A stretch of DNA of 64,000 bases from NCBI GenBank assembly GCA_017642885.1, contig JAEPOM010000014.1, positions 24,072 to 88,071 of the forward strand. The letters are read 5' to 3'. The position numbers were made by a program, and so were the translations under genes. Below are positions 25,560-34,449 of the stretch, piece after piece. Source of the stretch: Henriciella sp. Lineage in GTDB: Bacteria; Pseudomonadota; Alphaproteobacteria; Caulobacterales; Hyphomonadaceae. The first letter of the stretch is position 1. Every line of letters begins with the position of its first letter. The notes below the pieces were generated by a model. It did no database searches and had not been told where the DNA came from. It worked only from the letters and a program-made list of their open reading frames with translations.

Positions 25560-25859
25560 CTATTTGCAGGCGCATTCCGCGTCTTCTGCGAGTTCGCCAA
25601 AGCCGTCTTTGAAAAGGGCTTCGACTTGATTCAAGGCGAGCATCGCATCCTCGCCATCGGCACCAATCTCAACCTTGCTGCCGATTCCGGCACCAAGGCA
25701 AAGCAGATCCATAATCGAGCGGGCATCCGCGCTCTCACCTTCATAGCTGACCGTGACAAGCGTCGGTAGGCTCAATGCGAGCTCGGCCAGCTTGGCAGAG
25801 GCGCGCGCGTGCAGGCCCTTGCGATTGATGATTTCGACGAGGCGAGTTTGCGCGGTCAT
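25560..25859 (-). CDS. HPr-family phosphocarrier protein
   Basis: A 99-residue HPr/NPr. The phosphorylated histidine is His17 in KGLHARASAKLAEL. The regulatory serine region ARSIMDLLCLGAGIGS follows the usual position, with Ser before Ile-Met-Asp. A short Cys-containing acidic tail (EDAECACK) is unusual. In alphaproteobacteria HPr acts with EI-Ntr, EIIA and often HPr kinase in regulation rather than sugar import. It follows an EIIA(Man)-type gene with a 4-base overlap. hprK is not in the visible neighbourhood. Confidence 0.93.
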   Translation of the reverse strand: MTAQTRLVEIINRKGLHARASAKLAELALSLPTLVTVSYEGESADARSIMDLLCLGAGIGSKVEIGADGEDAMLALNQVEALFKDGFGELAEDAECACK

Positions 25860-26260
25860 TTTGTGCGGCTCATGATTTGCGATCCGATGCGAATATAACG
25901 CTTTCCGGCGTCACTAGCGGCCAACACGGCCTCATCTAGCGTCAGGTCGTTTCTGATCTGGGCAAGATGGATGAGCATGGGCAAGTTTACGCCGCCAATA
26001 ACATCGATCTTCCCGTCAGCCAGGTTCGACAATGCCAGATTGGACGGTGTGCCGCCGAACATATCGGTCAGGATGATCACGCCTTTGCCCTTGTGGCAGG
26101 CTTTGACCGTGTCCCGAATCTCATCGCGGCGCTGATCAATGTCATCTTCCGCTTCAATCGAAAGTGCTTCAAAGGCATCCTGCGGGCCAACGACATGCTC
26201 CGCAGCGCGCACTAGTTCCTGCGCAAGTCTTCCGTGACTGACAACAACGATTCCGATCAT
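25856..26260 (-). CDS. PTS mannose-type EIIA component
   Basis: A 134-residue ManX/EIIA-Man-like domain. The active histidine is His9 in GIVVVSHGRLAQELV. The conserved IILTDMFGGTPSNLAL and GVNLPMLI segments are complete. No EIIB, C or D components are nearby, so it is the incomplete, regulatory PTS branch usual in alphaproteobacteria, which takes phosphate from the HPr encoded 4 bases overlapping downstream. Targets are unknown here. Confidence 0.92.
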   Translation of the reverse strand: MIGIVVVSHGRLAQELVRAAEHVVGPQDAFEALSIEAEDDIDQRRDEIRDTVKACHKGKGVIILTDMFGGTPSNLALSNLADGKIDVIGGVNLPMLIHLAQIRNDLTLDEAVLAASDAGKRYIRIGSQIMSRTK

Positions 26261-26377
26261 GGGACCGTTCCATTTGCTCTCGTTTCACTTTGAAGCTGAC
26301 ACTACAAAGATTAACGTCAAGTCAGTTTTTCAGTATTTGCGGAGCATCCTGGTGTGTTGTGCCTACCAGGTCACGCC

Positions 26378-26824
26378 TCAATGTGACGCCAAGGACGCAA
26401 AAAAGTCAGCATAGATTGTATCAGCGTCACTTTGCATGAGACCGATCTGAACCTGAATACCTGCGGCTTTCAAGCGGTCTATTCCGCCGCTGCCCTGGGG
26501 GTGTGGATCGGGCGTTGCGATGACAACTTTTGCAATTCCGGCCTCAATCAGGCGCTGGGAACAAGCCGCTTCACTTGTTGATCTTTCTCGACAGGGTTCG
26601 AGCGTGACATAGGCCGTACCGCCCGCGGCGGCCCCAACGGGAACGCGCGAAAGCGCAAGCTGTTCTGCGTGTGGACGTCCGCCATCCCCGGTCGCCGCTT
26701 CGCTAAGTAAACGGGCGTCTCGATCCAGGATTACGCAGCCAACACTTGGGTTCTTGCCGGTTCGCCCCTGCTGCATTCGAGCCAGTTCCAACGCCCGCGA
26801 CATATGCATGCGATGCGCACTCAT
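26378..26824 (-). CDS. stand-alone RibD-type deaminase domain protein
   Basis: A 148-residue cytidine-deaminase-fold protein that matches the N-terminal half of RibD: MSRALELARMQQGRTGKNPS, the zinc ligands in GGRPHAEQ (His52, Glu54) and LEPC (Cys78) with Cys88, and VVIATPDPHPQGSGGIDRL. The C-terminal reductase domain of RibD is absent. The spacing between the two cysteines is 10, one longer than in typical RibD. It overlaps purU by 4 bases, in a one-carbon/purine context. It could deaminate a pteridine or pyrimidine intermediate; a split riboflavin enzyme is also possible. Confidence 0.75.
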   Translation of the reverse strand: MSAHRMHMSRALELARMQQGRTGKNPSVGCVILDRDARLLSEAATGDGGRPHAEQLALSRVPVGAAAGGTAYVTLEPCRERSTSEAACSQRLIEAGIAKVVIATPDPHPQGSGGIDRLKAAGIQVQIGLMQSDADTIYADFFASLASH

Positions 26825-27675
26825 TCGAACACCACCGTGCGTTTCCCATTGAGAAAGACCCGGCCTTCGGCATGCGCTGTAACGGCGCGCGCCAGCACGC
26901 GGGCCTCTATATCCCTGCCAAGTTCTGCCATGCGCTCAGGGGACATGCGATGGTCAACGGGGGCGACGTCCTGTGCGATGATCGGGCCCTCGTCCAAGTC
27001 TGCGGTAACATAATGAGCGGTCGCGCCCATGAGTTTTACCCCGCGTTCGTGCGCCTGATGATAGGGGCGAGCCCCTTTAAAGCTGGGCAAGGCAGAATGG
27101 TGGATGTTGATGCAGCTGCCCTCCAACTCGCGACTGAGTTCGTTCGAAAGGATCTGCATATAGCGCGCCAATACGACGATATCGGCCCCCGAGGTCTCGA
27201 TTAAGCCCCGTAGCTTCTGTTCCGCTTCTGACTTGGTATCTTTCGTCACCGGGACATGGTGAAAGGGTAAATCGTGCCGGTCAGCATGCCATTTTGCGTC
27301 ACTATGGTTAGAAACCACGGCGACGATGTTTGCTCCCAGCCGCCCGCGGCGGTGGCGGTAGAGCAGGTCATTCAGACAATGGTCTCCCTTCGAGACCATG
27401 ATCAGCGCGTTTGGACGATCGCTTTCTGACCTCAGAGACCACTCAATATCCCGGCGCTCGGCGAGTTTCGAAAACCCGTCTCTGAACGCTGTCTCGTTGA
27501 AGCCTTGCTCCGCTTCAAACTTCGCCCAGATGAAGAATTTTCGGGTCACCGGGTCGCCAAAATCATGGCTCTCTGTGACGCTCACACGGTGACTGGCGAG
27601 CTGGCCCATGACATCGGCCAGAATGCCAATTCCATCAGGCGAGGCGGCGCGCAGGATGAACCGCGTCTTGCTCAT
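26821..27675 (-). CDS. purU: formyltetrahydrofolate deformylase
   Basis: A 284-residue PurU with an N-terminal ACT domain (FILRAASPDGIGILADVMGQ, residues 4-85) and a formyl-transferase/hydrolase domain. The catalytic signature is visible as CINIHHSALPSFKGARPYHQ and ATAHYVTADLDEGPIIAQD. It releases formate from 10-formyl-THF, balancing one-carbon pools. Four-base overlaps join it both to gpmA upstream and the deaminase downstream, so the three are one operon. Confidence 0.96.
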   Translation of the reverse strand: MSKTRFILRAASPDGIGILADVMGQLASHRVSVTESHDFGDPVTRKFFIWAKFEAEQGFNETAFRDGFSKLAERRDIEWSLRSESDRPNALIMVSKGDHCLNDLLYRHRRGRLGANIVAVVSNHSDAKWHADRHDLPFHHVPVTKDTKSEAEQKLRGLIETSGADIVVLARYMQILSNELSRELEGSCINIHHSALPSFKGARPYHQAHERGVKLMGATAHYVTADLDEGPIIAQDVAPVDHRMSPERMAELGRDIEARVLARAVTAHAEGRVFLNGKRTVVFE

Positions 27676-28385
27676 GGCAGATCCGGTAGCTCCTTGGCGC
27701 GATCCGTGTCGAGATACTCTGCGGAAATTGGTGTCAACGCAGCGTCCAGATCAATCACCAGCGGATTACCCGTTGGGATTTCCAATCCGGTGATCGTCTC
27801 GTCGGCGACGCGGAACAAGTGCTTCACCAGTGCGCGCAGAGAGTTTCCGTGCGCCGAAATGATCGTGTCTTGCCCGTTTTCCAGAATCGGACGGATGGCG
27901 CCGTCCCAATAGGGAAGCACGCGTTCCAGCGTCAACTTCAGGCTTTCAGCGCCCGGCACAGGCACGCCGCGATAGCGCGGCTCATCCGCCAAATTGTATG
28001 GACTATCTGCCGCGAGCGGTGGTGGCGGGATATCGTATGACCGGCGCCATATGTGAACCTGGTCCTGGCCATGTTTTTCAGCCGTTTCGGCTTTGTCGAG
28101 CCCAGTTAGCCCGCCATAGTGACGCTCGTTTAGACGCCAGTGCTTTTCGACCGGGATCCAGGCGCGATCCATTGCCGCGAGACTGAGCCACAGCGTGCGA
28201 ATGGCTCGAGTTTGATAGCTGGTAAAAGCGAAGGTGGGTTCGAGTCCTTTTTCCTTAAGCAGGACGCCGCCTTTGCTCGCTTCTGCCTCGCCTTTTTCGG
28301 TTAGATCGGCATCCCACCAACCGGTAAAACGATTTTCCAGGTTCCACTGGCTCTGGCCATGACGCGTGAGAATGAGCTTGGGCAT
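27672..28385 (-). CDS. gpmA: 2,3-bisphosphoglycerate-dependent phosphoglycerate mutase
   Basis: A 237-residue dPGM. The phosphohistidine motif LTRHGQSQWNLENRFTGWWD (His9) opens the protein, the RHYGGLTGLDKAET block follows, and the second histidine lies in IISAHGNSLRALV. It interconverts 3- and 2-phosphoglycerate. ATG 28385 was chosen as it is directly before the conserved PKLILTRHG; an in-frame TTG three codons earlier is possible. purU follows with a 4-base overlap. Confidence 0.95.
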   Translation of the reverse strand: MPKLILTRHGQSQWNLENRFTGWWDADLTEKGEAEASKGGVLLKEKGLEPTFAFTSYQTRAIRTLWLSLAAMDRAWIPVEKHWRLNERHYGGLTGLDKAETAEKHGQDQVHIWRRSYDIPPPPLAADSPYNLADEPRYRGVPVPGAESLKLTLERVLPYWDGAIRPILENGQDTIISAHGNSLRALVKHLFRVADETITGLEIPTGNPLVIDLDAALTPISAEYLDTDRAKELPDLP

Positions 28386-28520
28386 TGAGTTCAATCCATT
28401 AAATATGAGTCTAAACGCGATTGAAGCAGTGTTCAGGGTCGCGTTTCGCTGGCGGCGTTGCTATCAGAGCAGAGACGGGATTGCTACCCGCCGCTATGGA
28501 ATTGCCTCAGGAGCAACGCG

Positions 28521-29105
28521 TTGAGAGACATCATCTTCTATCCGCTGATCGCTCTAGTCGTTTTGATCATGGTGATCGCGGGGGTGTACGAAGGTTGGAC
28601 CCAGCCGAAATGCGGCCCATTTGGCGGGGCTGAAGGCCCGGCGGACTACAGCCTGATTATTCTCAATGGCGGCGATTTGTGCCGAATGGAAGGTGCGCAA
28701 GGGTATGAGCTTGATCTCGACAATGATGTTCTGACCATACGCGCAGAGGAAACGGCGCTCGTGTCCGGCGTACACGAAAACGCGCATTTTCGACTCGGCC
28801 CAGACCTCAAGACCGCCTATTTCGGGCAAAAATTGAGGATCTCCCTCACTGTGAAGCCCACCGATAGTGGCGGCGCGCAGGCGTTTGAGTTCAATTACTC
28901 ATCCGGTTTCGTCCGGGATACCGGATGGACGCGATTCGATTTGAAGCCCGATTGGGACACTTATACTGCCGAGGTGAACATTCCGCAGAAGGTGCTCGAA
29001 GCGCCCGGAGGGTTTGACTATATATCGATACGCCCCGTGGTGCCGGATAAGACCCGCAGCATCGAATTGAGAGAAATTCGGTTCCGAAAGCTCGGCCCGT
29101 GGTGA
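28521..29105 (+). CDS. membrane-anchored hypothetical protein
   Basis: A 194-residue protein with one N-terminal membrane segment (about 3-22, DIIFYPLIALVVLIMVIAGVY) and an exported domain rich in beta strands (AQAFEFNYSSGFVRDTGWTR, DYISIRPVVPDKTRSIELRE), shaped like a carbohydrate-binding or galactose-binding jelly-roll fold. No family is named with confidence. The start is read as TTG 28521 because AGGAG stands 7 bases before it; the open frame reaches further back to 28458 without a good site. It is divergent from gpmA and ends one base before the convergent mutase gene. Confidence 0.7.
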   Translation: MRDIIFYPLIALVVLIMVIAGVYEGWTQPKCGPFGGAEGPADYSLIILNGGDLCRMEGAQGYELDLDNDVLTIRAEETALVSGVHENAHFRLGPDLKTAYFGQKLRISLTVKPTDSGGAQAFEFNYSSGFVRDTGWTRFDLKPDWDTYTAEVNIPQKVLEAPGGFDYISIRPVVPDKTRSIELREIRFRKLGPW

Positions 29106-29106
29106 T

Positions 29107-31107
29107 CTAGCCCAGCCAGGCCGTCTCAACCACGTCGACTACGTCTTCCATGATGCTTGTGATCTGGAAGTCTTTTGGCGTGTAGACCCGCCGAACGCCC
29201 ATCTGACGAAGAGCTTGCTCATCCTCGAACGGAATGATGCCACCGACGACGAGCGGGGTCTTCTCGAGGCCAGCTTTCTGCATCTCGGCCAGTGTTTCTC
29301 GCACCAGATCCAGATGACTGCCAGAGAGAATAGAGAGGCCGATAACATGCGCTTTCGCCGCTTTTGCCTGCGCCACGATTTCTAACGGCGTGAACCGGAT
29401 CCCCTCATAGACCACTTGCATGCCGCAGGCCCGGGCGCGCGCAGCAATCTGTTCGGCACCGTTTGAGTGCCCGTCCAGACCCGGTTTGCCCAGCACATAG
29501 GTGAGATCACGACCCAGACGTTCCGAGAGCGCTTCGACTTTGGTCTTGGTCGCTTCAATCGCTTCGTCGCCGCCGGTTTCGATGACCACCGCGACGCCGG
29601 TTGGACCGCGATACTCACCAAACACTTCGCGCAGCGTACCGCCCCATTCCCCAGACGTAACGCCTGCTTTAGCCGCCTCGATGCTCGGTTCCATAATGTT
29701 CGCGCCAGATGAAGCAGCGTCCTTAAGGGCGATGAGCGCCGCCTCAACTCGCCCCGCATCCCGGCCCGCACGCCATTTGCGCAAAGCGTCTACTTGCTGG
29801 CGCTCGACCATAGGGTCGACGGTTTCGATCGCATCGTTGCCTGCGCCGAGCGGACTGTCCTCGGTCTGGGTAAAGGCGTTCACGCCGATGACTTTCAGGT
29901 CGCCGCTCTCAATGCCCCTTACCCGGTCAATATGCGCACCGACTAGGCTTTCTTTCATATAGCCAACGGCATCCACCGCGCCGCCCATATCGTCGATTCT
30001 TGCAAGTTCGGCACGGGCCTGAGCACTGAGATCATTGGTTTTCTTTTCGATGACGTGGCTGCCATCGAACAAGTCCTCATACTCGAGCAGATCCGTCTCG
30101 AATGCGAGGATCTGCTGCATGCGAAGGGACCATTGCTGATCCCAGGGCCGCGGCAGGCCAAGCGCTTCATTCCAGGCGGGCAATTGCAGGGCGCGGCAGC
30201 GCGCTCGCTTGGACAATGTCACGGCCAGAGCCTCGATGAGAATGCGATAGACATTGTTTTCGGGTTGCGGCTCGGTCAGTCCCAGCGAGTTGACCTGGAC
30301 ACCGTAGCGGAAGCGCAAGGCTTTCGGGTCCGTTACGCCATAGCGATCCCGGCCAATCTCTTCCCATAGGTCGACAAATGAGCGCATTTTGCACAGCTCA
30401 GTGACGAACCGTACGCCCGCATTGACGAAGAACGAGATGCGGCCAAACACGATGGAGAAGTCTTCTTCCGGGACCTGGCCGCCTTGTTTCACGGCGTCGA
30501 GCACGGCGCACGCAGTCGCCAATGCATAGGCCAGTTCCTGTTCAGGCGTCGCGCCTGCTTCCTGCAAGTGATAGGAGCAGACATTCATGGGATTCCACTT
30601 GGGAACTTCGGTGTAACACCAGCTGATCATGTCGCTGATCAGGCGCATGCTGGGCTGCGGTGGAAAAACATAGGTGCCGCGAGAGAGATACTCCTTGATG
30701 ATATCATTCTGCGTGGTGCCGCGCAGCTTCGAGCGATCGTCTCCCCGCTCATCTGCCAGAGCCACGTAGAGCGACAGCAGCCAGGCGGCCGGCGCATTGA
30801 TGGTCATCGAGGTGTTCATCTCTTCCAACGGCAACTGGTCGAACAGGACGCGCATGTCGCCGAGGTGCCCGACTGGAACGCCAACTTTCCCGACTTCTCC
30901 GCGGGCCAGGATATGGTCGGCGTCATATGCGGTTTGCGTCGGCAGATCGAATGCGATGGACAGCCCGGTTTGCCCTTTTGACAAGTTGCGCCTGTATAGC
31001 TCGTTGGACTTCAGCGCGGTGGAGTGACCTGCATAGGTCCGGAAGATCCACGGACGGTCCGGCTCATGTTGGTATTCGGTATCTGCCAAGACGTCCTCCA
31101 CAGTCAT
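29107..31107 (-). CDS. ecm: ethylmalonyl-CoA mutase (MeaA-type, B12-dependent)
   Basis: A 666-residue single-chain acyl-CoA mutase with the catalytic barrel (FRTYAGHSTALKSNELYRRN, KGQTGLSIAFDLPTQTAYD, GTTQNDIIKEYLSRGTY, PKWNPMNVCSYHLQEAGATP) and a C-terminal cobalamin domain with the DxHxxG ligand motif at about residue 545-550 (GLDGHSNG). The MeaA/Ecm group is recognised by this opening and by the barrel sequence. It converts ethylmalonyl-CoA to methylsuccinyl-CoA in the ethylmalonyl-CoA pathway. ccr, for the preceding step, is 2 kb away. The start was set at MTVEDVLADT, immediately before the conserved region. Confidence 0.88.
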   Translation of the reverse strand: MTVEDVLADTEYQHEPDRPWIFRTYAGHSTALKSNELYRRNLSKGQTGLSIAFDLPTQTAYDADHILARGEVGKVGVPVGHLGDMRVLFDQLPLEEMNTSMTINAPAAWLLSLYVALADERGDDRSKLRGTTQNDIIKEYLSRGTYVFPPQPSMRLISDMISWCYTEVPKWNPMNVCSYHLQEAGATPEQELAYALATACAVLDAVKQGGQVPEEDFSIVFGRISFFVNAGVRFVTELCKMRSFVDLWEEIGRDRYGVTDPKALRFRYGVQVNSLGLTEPQPENNVYRILIEALAVTLSKRARCRALQLPAWNEALGLPRPWDQQWSLRMQQILAFETDLLEYEDLFDGSHVIEKKTNDLSAQARAELARIDDMGGAVDAVGYMKESLVGAHIDRVRGIESGDLKVIGVNAFTQTEDSPLGAGNDAIETVDPMVERQQVDALRKWRAGRDAGRVEAALIALKDAASSGANIMEPSIEAAKAGVTSGEWGGTLREVFGEYRGPTGVAVVIETGGDEAIEATKTKVEALSERLGRDLTYVLGKPGLDGHSNGAEQIAARARACGMQVVYEGIRFTPLEIVAQAKAAKAHVIGLSILSGSHLDLVRETLAEMQKAGLEKTPLVVGGIIPFEDEQALRQMGVRRVYTPKDFQITSIMEDVVDVVETAWLG

Positions 31108-31261
31108 ATTGCAGCGCAACATGATCCAAGACGCGCCCGCTCGCAAGGGTCTCCAGCGGGAAGGGAAAGGCATGCGATTATGCATGATAGTATTGGAAAG
31201 TTATGCGGTGCTGAGAGCTGCGCTTCGTGATACTTCAGCCGACCACCTGGAGTTCACGAAC

Positions 31262-31546
31262 ATGGTAGAAATCATCGGACTGGTAGCGGCAATTCTCACC
31301 ACGCTATCCTTCTTGCCGCAAACGTTGATGGTGATGCGCTCTGGCCAGACGAGCGGCATATCCCTGACGATGTATGCGATGTTCACCACAGGCGTCGCCG
31401 GATGGCTCGTCTATGGCATTCTGCAGGCGAGTCTGCCGATCATACTGGCCAATGCAGTCACATTGATGTTCGCGACGATTATTCTGCTCTTGAAAGTGCG
31501 CTCGGTGGTCAAATCCAGACCGCGTGGATTGCCAGCGATCGTATAA
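31262..31546 (+). CDS. SemiSWEET-type transporter
   Basis: A 94-residue protein with three helices, the half-transporter unit of SWEET sugar carriers. The PQ-loop signature is in the first helix (TTLSFLPQTLMVMRSGQTSG), followed by ISLTMYAMFTTGVAGWLVYG and a third helix with NAVTLMFATIILLLKV. SemiSWEETs dimerise and pass sugars across the inner membrane. ATG 31262 with GGAG upstream was chosen; the longer open frame has no matching residues. It is divergent from the mutase and precedes a small membrane protein. Confidence 0.87.
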   Translation: MVEIIGLVAAILTTLSFLPQTLMVMRSGQTSGISLTMYAMFTTGVAGWLVYGILQASLPIILANAVTLMFATIILLLKVRSVVKSRPRGLPAIV

Positions 31547-31585
31547 GCGCGGTAACTGTGGCCGCGTTCCTTAATCGAGCTTCTT

Positions 31586-32152
31586 ATGCCCACATCTTTT
31601 CTTGTTCCGATTCTGCTCCGCCTAGCCGGGCCCATTTCATTCCTGGTTGCAGCGATTACGGCTGGCGTGATGAACCGCAGCGTTTTGTTGATTCCGCTGC
31701 TCACGCTTGTCGCAACTTTGACGACCATTCTTATCCGAAAAGTGAGCCCGTCGCCGGTGACGGATTTGCAATCGGTGCTGTCACCGGACGCCCAGCCCAC
31801 TCCACCAAATATCTTCCGCGGTGCAGGCCGCCGGTTTGCCATCGGGCTCGTCGGCTATGGTCTTGCGTTCGGCTTGGCAGCTTTGGTCGCCGCCGTATTC
31901 AAGACGACAGAATTTGAGCCTCAGCTGATGATCTCAGATTCGGTCTATCTAATCATTCCGACTATTCTGGCGGTTATTTGTGCCTGGGTTTCTGCCCGTA
32001 TCGGGATGAGCCAGATGGCGGGAATGATGGGCCAGATGCAGGAAATGATGGCGCAAATGCAAGCGGCCCAGAACGGTCAAAACGCTGAGGATGCAGCTTT
32101 CACAGTCGACGGTGAGGTGATCGATCCCGAGCCCGACCCAAAAGACCTATAG
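31586..32152 (+). CDS. multi-pass membrane protein of unknown function
   Basis: A 188-residue protein with about four membrane segments (LVPILLRLAGPISFLVAAI, SVLLIPLLTLVATLTTIL, FAIGLVGYGLAFGLAALVAA, VYLIIPTILAVICAWVSA) and a cytoplasmic Met/Gln-rich C terminus (SQMAGMMGQMQEMMAQMQ) with an acidic end. The Met/Gln helix may be a coiled coil. I do not recognise a family. It follows the SemiSWEET gene by 39 bases and overlaps the end of the convergent aminotransferase by 6 bases. Confidence 0.75.
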   Translation: MPTSFLVPILLRLAGPISFLVAAITAGVMNRSVLLIPLLTLVATLTTILIRKVSPSPVTDLQSVLSPDAQPTPPNIFRGAGRRFAIGLVGYGLAFGLAALVAAVFKTTEFEPQLMISDSVYLIIPTILAVICAWVSARIGMSQMAGMMGQMQEMMAQMQAAQNGQNAEDAAFTVDGEVIDPEPDPKDL

Positions 32153-33058
32153 CCAGTCCAACCTGGAAAGATCGGCGCGGATATACTGATAATAGGCCGC
32201 CTGGACTTTGCGCGTAACCGGTCCTGGGCTCCCCGAGCCGACGGGCGCCCCGTCGACACTCAGCACAGGCGCGATGACCACGCCCGTAGAGCTGGTGAAG
32301 GCCTCAACCGCGCTGCCGAGCTCCTGCAATGAAAACGCACGTTCCTCGATCTGGTGGCCGTCGGAGTCGAGCAGATCGACCAGCCGGCCGCGCGTAATGC
32401 CTGGCAATAGAGCGGACGATAAATCCCGGGTGACGAGCGTGCCGTCCGCGGTCACGATCCAGAGGTTCGCGGATGCGGCTTCTGTCACGATTCTCTCTTC
32501 GTGCAGGATCGCTGTATCAGCGCCTGCACGGCGCGCGGCACGATAGGCCAGCGTTTGCGTCAACAATTGCGTGGTCTTGAGGTCGCGCCGTTGCCACCGC
32601 GTATCCTCATACGTGATCGCGGTCAGACCCTTTTGCGCAACCTCGCTAATGAGCGTTTTGTGGGTGGCAAACATATAGACCGTCGGCTCGAACACCTCAG
32701 GGCCGTAATAGTCCCGAGGCCCCGGATCGCCCGCCGTGACCTGCACATATACCAGACCTTCGCGCAGCTCATTTCGATCGATCATCTCCTTGTGAAGGTG
32801 TCCAAAATCGAGCGCTGGCTGAGAAATCTCTATCCCAGCCAAAGTCCGCTCCAGCCTCAACATATGATGGTCAAAATCGATCAGCTTGCCATTGAAGACG
32901 GCGGTGACCTCATAGGCCGCGTGGGCGAACAAAAAGCCGCGATCGTTCACCGAAACGCGCGCATCCTGCGCTGGAACAAATTCACCGTTCAGGAAAACCC
33001 AGGGGCCGATACGGGGTTTTGACTGGGCGCCGGACGCCCCAAACTGCGCATGTTGCAT
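32147..33058 (-). CDS. class IV aminotransferase (D-amino acid or branched-chain type)
   Basis: A 303-residue PLP-fold-type-IV aminotransferase. The N-terminal WVFLNGEFVPAQDARVSVND and RGFLFAHAAYEVTAVFNGKL are typical of D-alanine aminotransferases. The PLP lysine is in WQRRDLKTTQLL, and the phosphate-binding EAASANLWIV and LLPGITRGRLVDLL follow. Its substrate could be D-amino acids, branched-chain amino acids or 4-amino-4-deoxychorismate; the N-terminal pattern favours the first. An ATG at 33058 with AAGGA upstream is preferred to a GTG at 33079. It is divergent from ccr. Confidence 0.82.
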   Translation of the reverse strand: MQHAQFGASGAQSKPRIGPWVFLNGEFVPAQDARVSVNDRGFLFAHAAYEVTAVFNGKLIDFDHHMLRLERTLAGIEISQPALDFGHLHKEMIDRNELREGLVYVQVTAGDPGPRDYYGPEVFEPTVYMFATHKTLISEVAQKGLTAITYEDTRWQRRDLKTTQLLTQTLAYRAARRAGADTAILHEERIVTEAASANLWIVTADGTLVTRDLSSALLPGITRGRLVDLLDSDGHQIEERAFSLQELGSAVEAFTSSTGVVIAPVLSVDGAPVGSGSPGPVTRKVQAAYYQYIRADLSRLDWL

Positions 33059-33165
33059 CGCACAAAAATTCCTTGCCACACTCCAAGTCGTGGTCCAGTC
33101 TGACGCGAAATGTAAGGCCTGTGAAGACGCTTATACCGCCGTGCGCAGTGCCGACGGAGGATAGA

Positions 33166-34446
33166 ATGGCTGGTTCTGCAAAGACCAAATCCCGCGAACA
33201 AAAAGATCTCTACGCGATCGGAGAAATCCCGCCGGAATTCCACGTTCCAAAACTTATGCATGCCTGGGCAATCCGCCGCGAGCGGCACGGACGACCGGCA
33301 ACCGCAATGCAGATAGAGCAGGTCCCGGTTCCTGAAATCGATAGCGACGAAGTGCTTGTCTTCGTGATGGCGGCGGGCGTGAATTATAATGGTATCTGGG
33401 CCGGGCTCGGCGAGCCTATTTCGCCCTTTGATGTGCACAAAGCCGAGTATCATATCGCTGGATCGGATGCGGCTGGAATTGTCTGGGCTGTGGGACGCAA
33501 AGTGACTCGCGTGAAGCCGGGTGATGAAGTGGTGATCCATTGTAACCAGGACGATGGGGACGACGAGGAATGCAATGGCGGCGACCCGATGTTCTCGCCG
33601 AGCCAGCGCATCTGGGGTTATGAAACGCCTGACGGGTCATTTGCACAGTTCTGCCGGGTTCAGGCGCGCCAATGCATGCCCCGTCCGAAGCACCTGACCT
33701 GGGAAGAAAGCGCTTGCTACACGCTGACCCTGGCAACGGCCTATCGCATGCTGTTCGGACATCGACCGCACATTGTGAAGCCCGGAAACAATGTCCTCGT
33801 CTGGGGCGCCTCAGGCGGCCTGGGAAGTTTTGGTGTTCAGCTCTGCGCTGTGACGGGCGCGCACGCAATTGGCGTGGTCGGGTCAGATGACAAGAAGGAT
33901 TTCGTCTACTCGATGGGGGCGAAGGGGGTCATCAATCGCAAGGATTTCAATTGCTGGGGCCAGCTCCCTACGGTCAACGGACCTGAGTTCAACGACTATA
34001 TGCGCGAATGCCGTAAGTTCGGTAAAGCGATATGGGAGGTCACCGGCCGAAAGGATGTCGACATTGTCTTCGAACACCCGGGTGAATCGACGTTCCCGGT
34101 CTCCGTCTTTGTCGTCAAACGCGGCGGCATGGTGGTAATTTGTGCAGGCACGACGGGCTTCAATCTAACCATGGATGCGCGATTCCTGTGGATGCGGCAG
34201 AAGCGTGTGCAGGGATCGCACTTCGCGAACTTGAAACAGGCCTCCGCTGCGAACCAGCTCGTGATCGACCGGCGCATCGATCCGTGCATGTCTGAAGTAT
34301 TTGCCTGGGCGGATATTCCGCAAGCACATGAGAAGATGCTCGATAACAAGCATGCGCCAGGCAACATGGCGGTTCTGGTCAACAGCCCGAAGCCTGGATT
34401 GCGGACGGTCGAGGACGTTCTCGAGGTTGGGCCGCTCGTCGGGTAG
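33166..34446 (+). CDS. ccr: crotonyl-CoA carboxylase/reductase
   Basis: A 426-residue medium-chain reductase-fold enzyme with the family's long N-terminal region (EIPPEFHVPKLMHAWAIRRE), the insert GDEVVIHCNQDDGDDEE, the NADPH site VLVWGASGGLGSFGVQLC and the closing segment AHEKMLDNKHAPGNMAVLV. It reductively carboxylates crotonyl-CoA to ethylmalonyl-CoA, the defining reaction of the ethylmalonyl-CoA pathway for acetate and C2 use. A CGGAGG site precedes ATG 33166. The mutase for a following step is encoded nearby. Confidence 0.95.
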   Translation: MAGSAKTKSREQKDLYAIGEIPPEFHVPKLMHAWAIRRERHGRPATAMQIEQVPVPEIDSDEVLVFVMAAGVNYNGIWAGLGEPISPFDVHKAEYHIAGSDAAGIVWAVGRKVTRVKPGDEVVIHCNQDDGDDEECNGGDPMFSPSQRIWGYETPDGSFAQFCRVQARQCMPRPKHLTWEESACYTLTLATAYRMLFGHRPHIVKPGNNVLVWGASGGLGSFGVQLCAVTGAHAIGVVGSDDKKDFVYSMGAKGVINRKDFNCWGQLPTVNGPEFNDYMRECRKFGKAIWEVTGRKDVDIVFEHPGESTFPVSVFVVKRGGMVVICAGTTGFNLTMDARFLWMRQKRVQGSHFANLKQASAANQLVIDRRIDPCMSEVFAWADIPQAHEKMLDNKHAPGNMAVLVNSPKPGLRTVEDVLEVGPLVG

Positions 34447-34449
34447 CCT

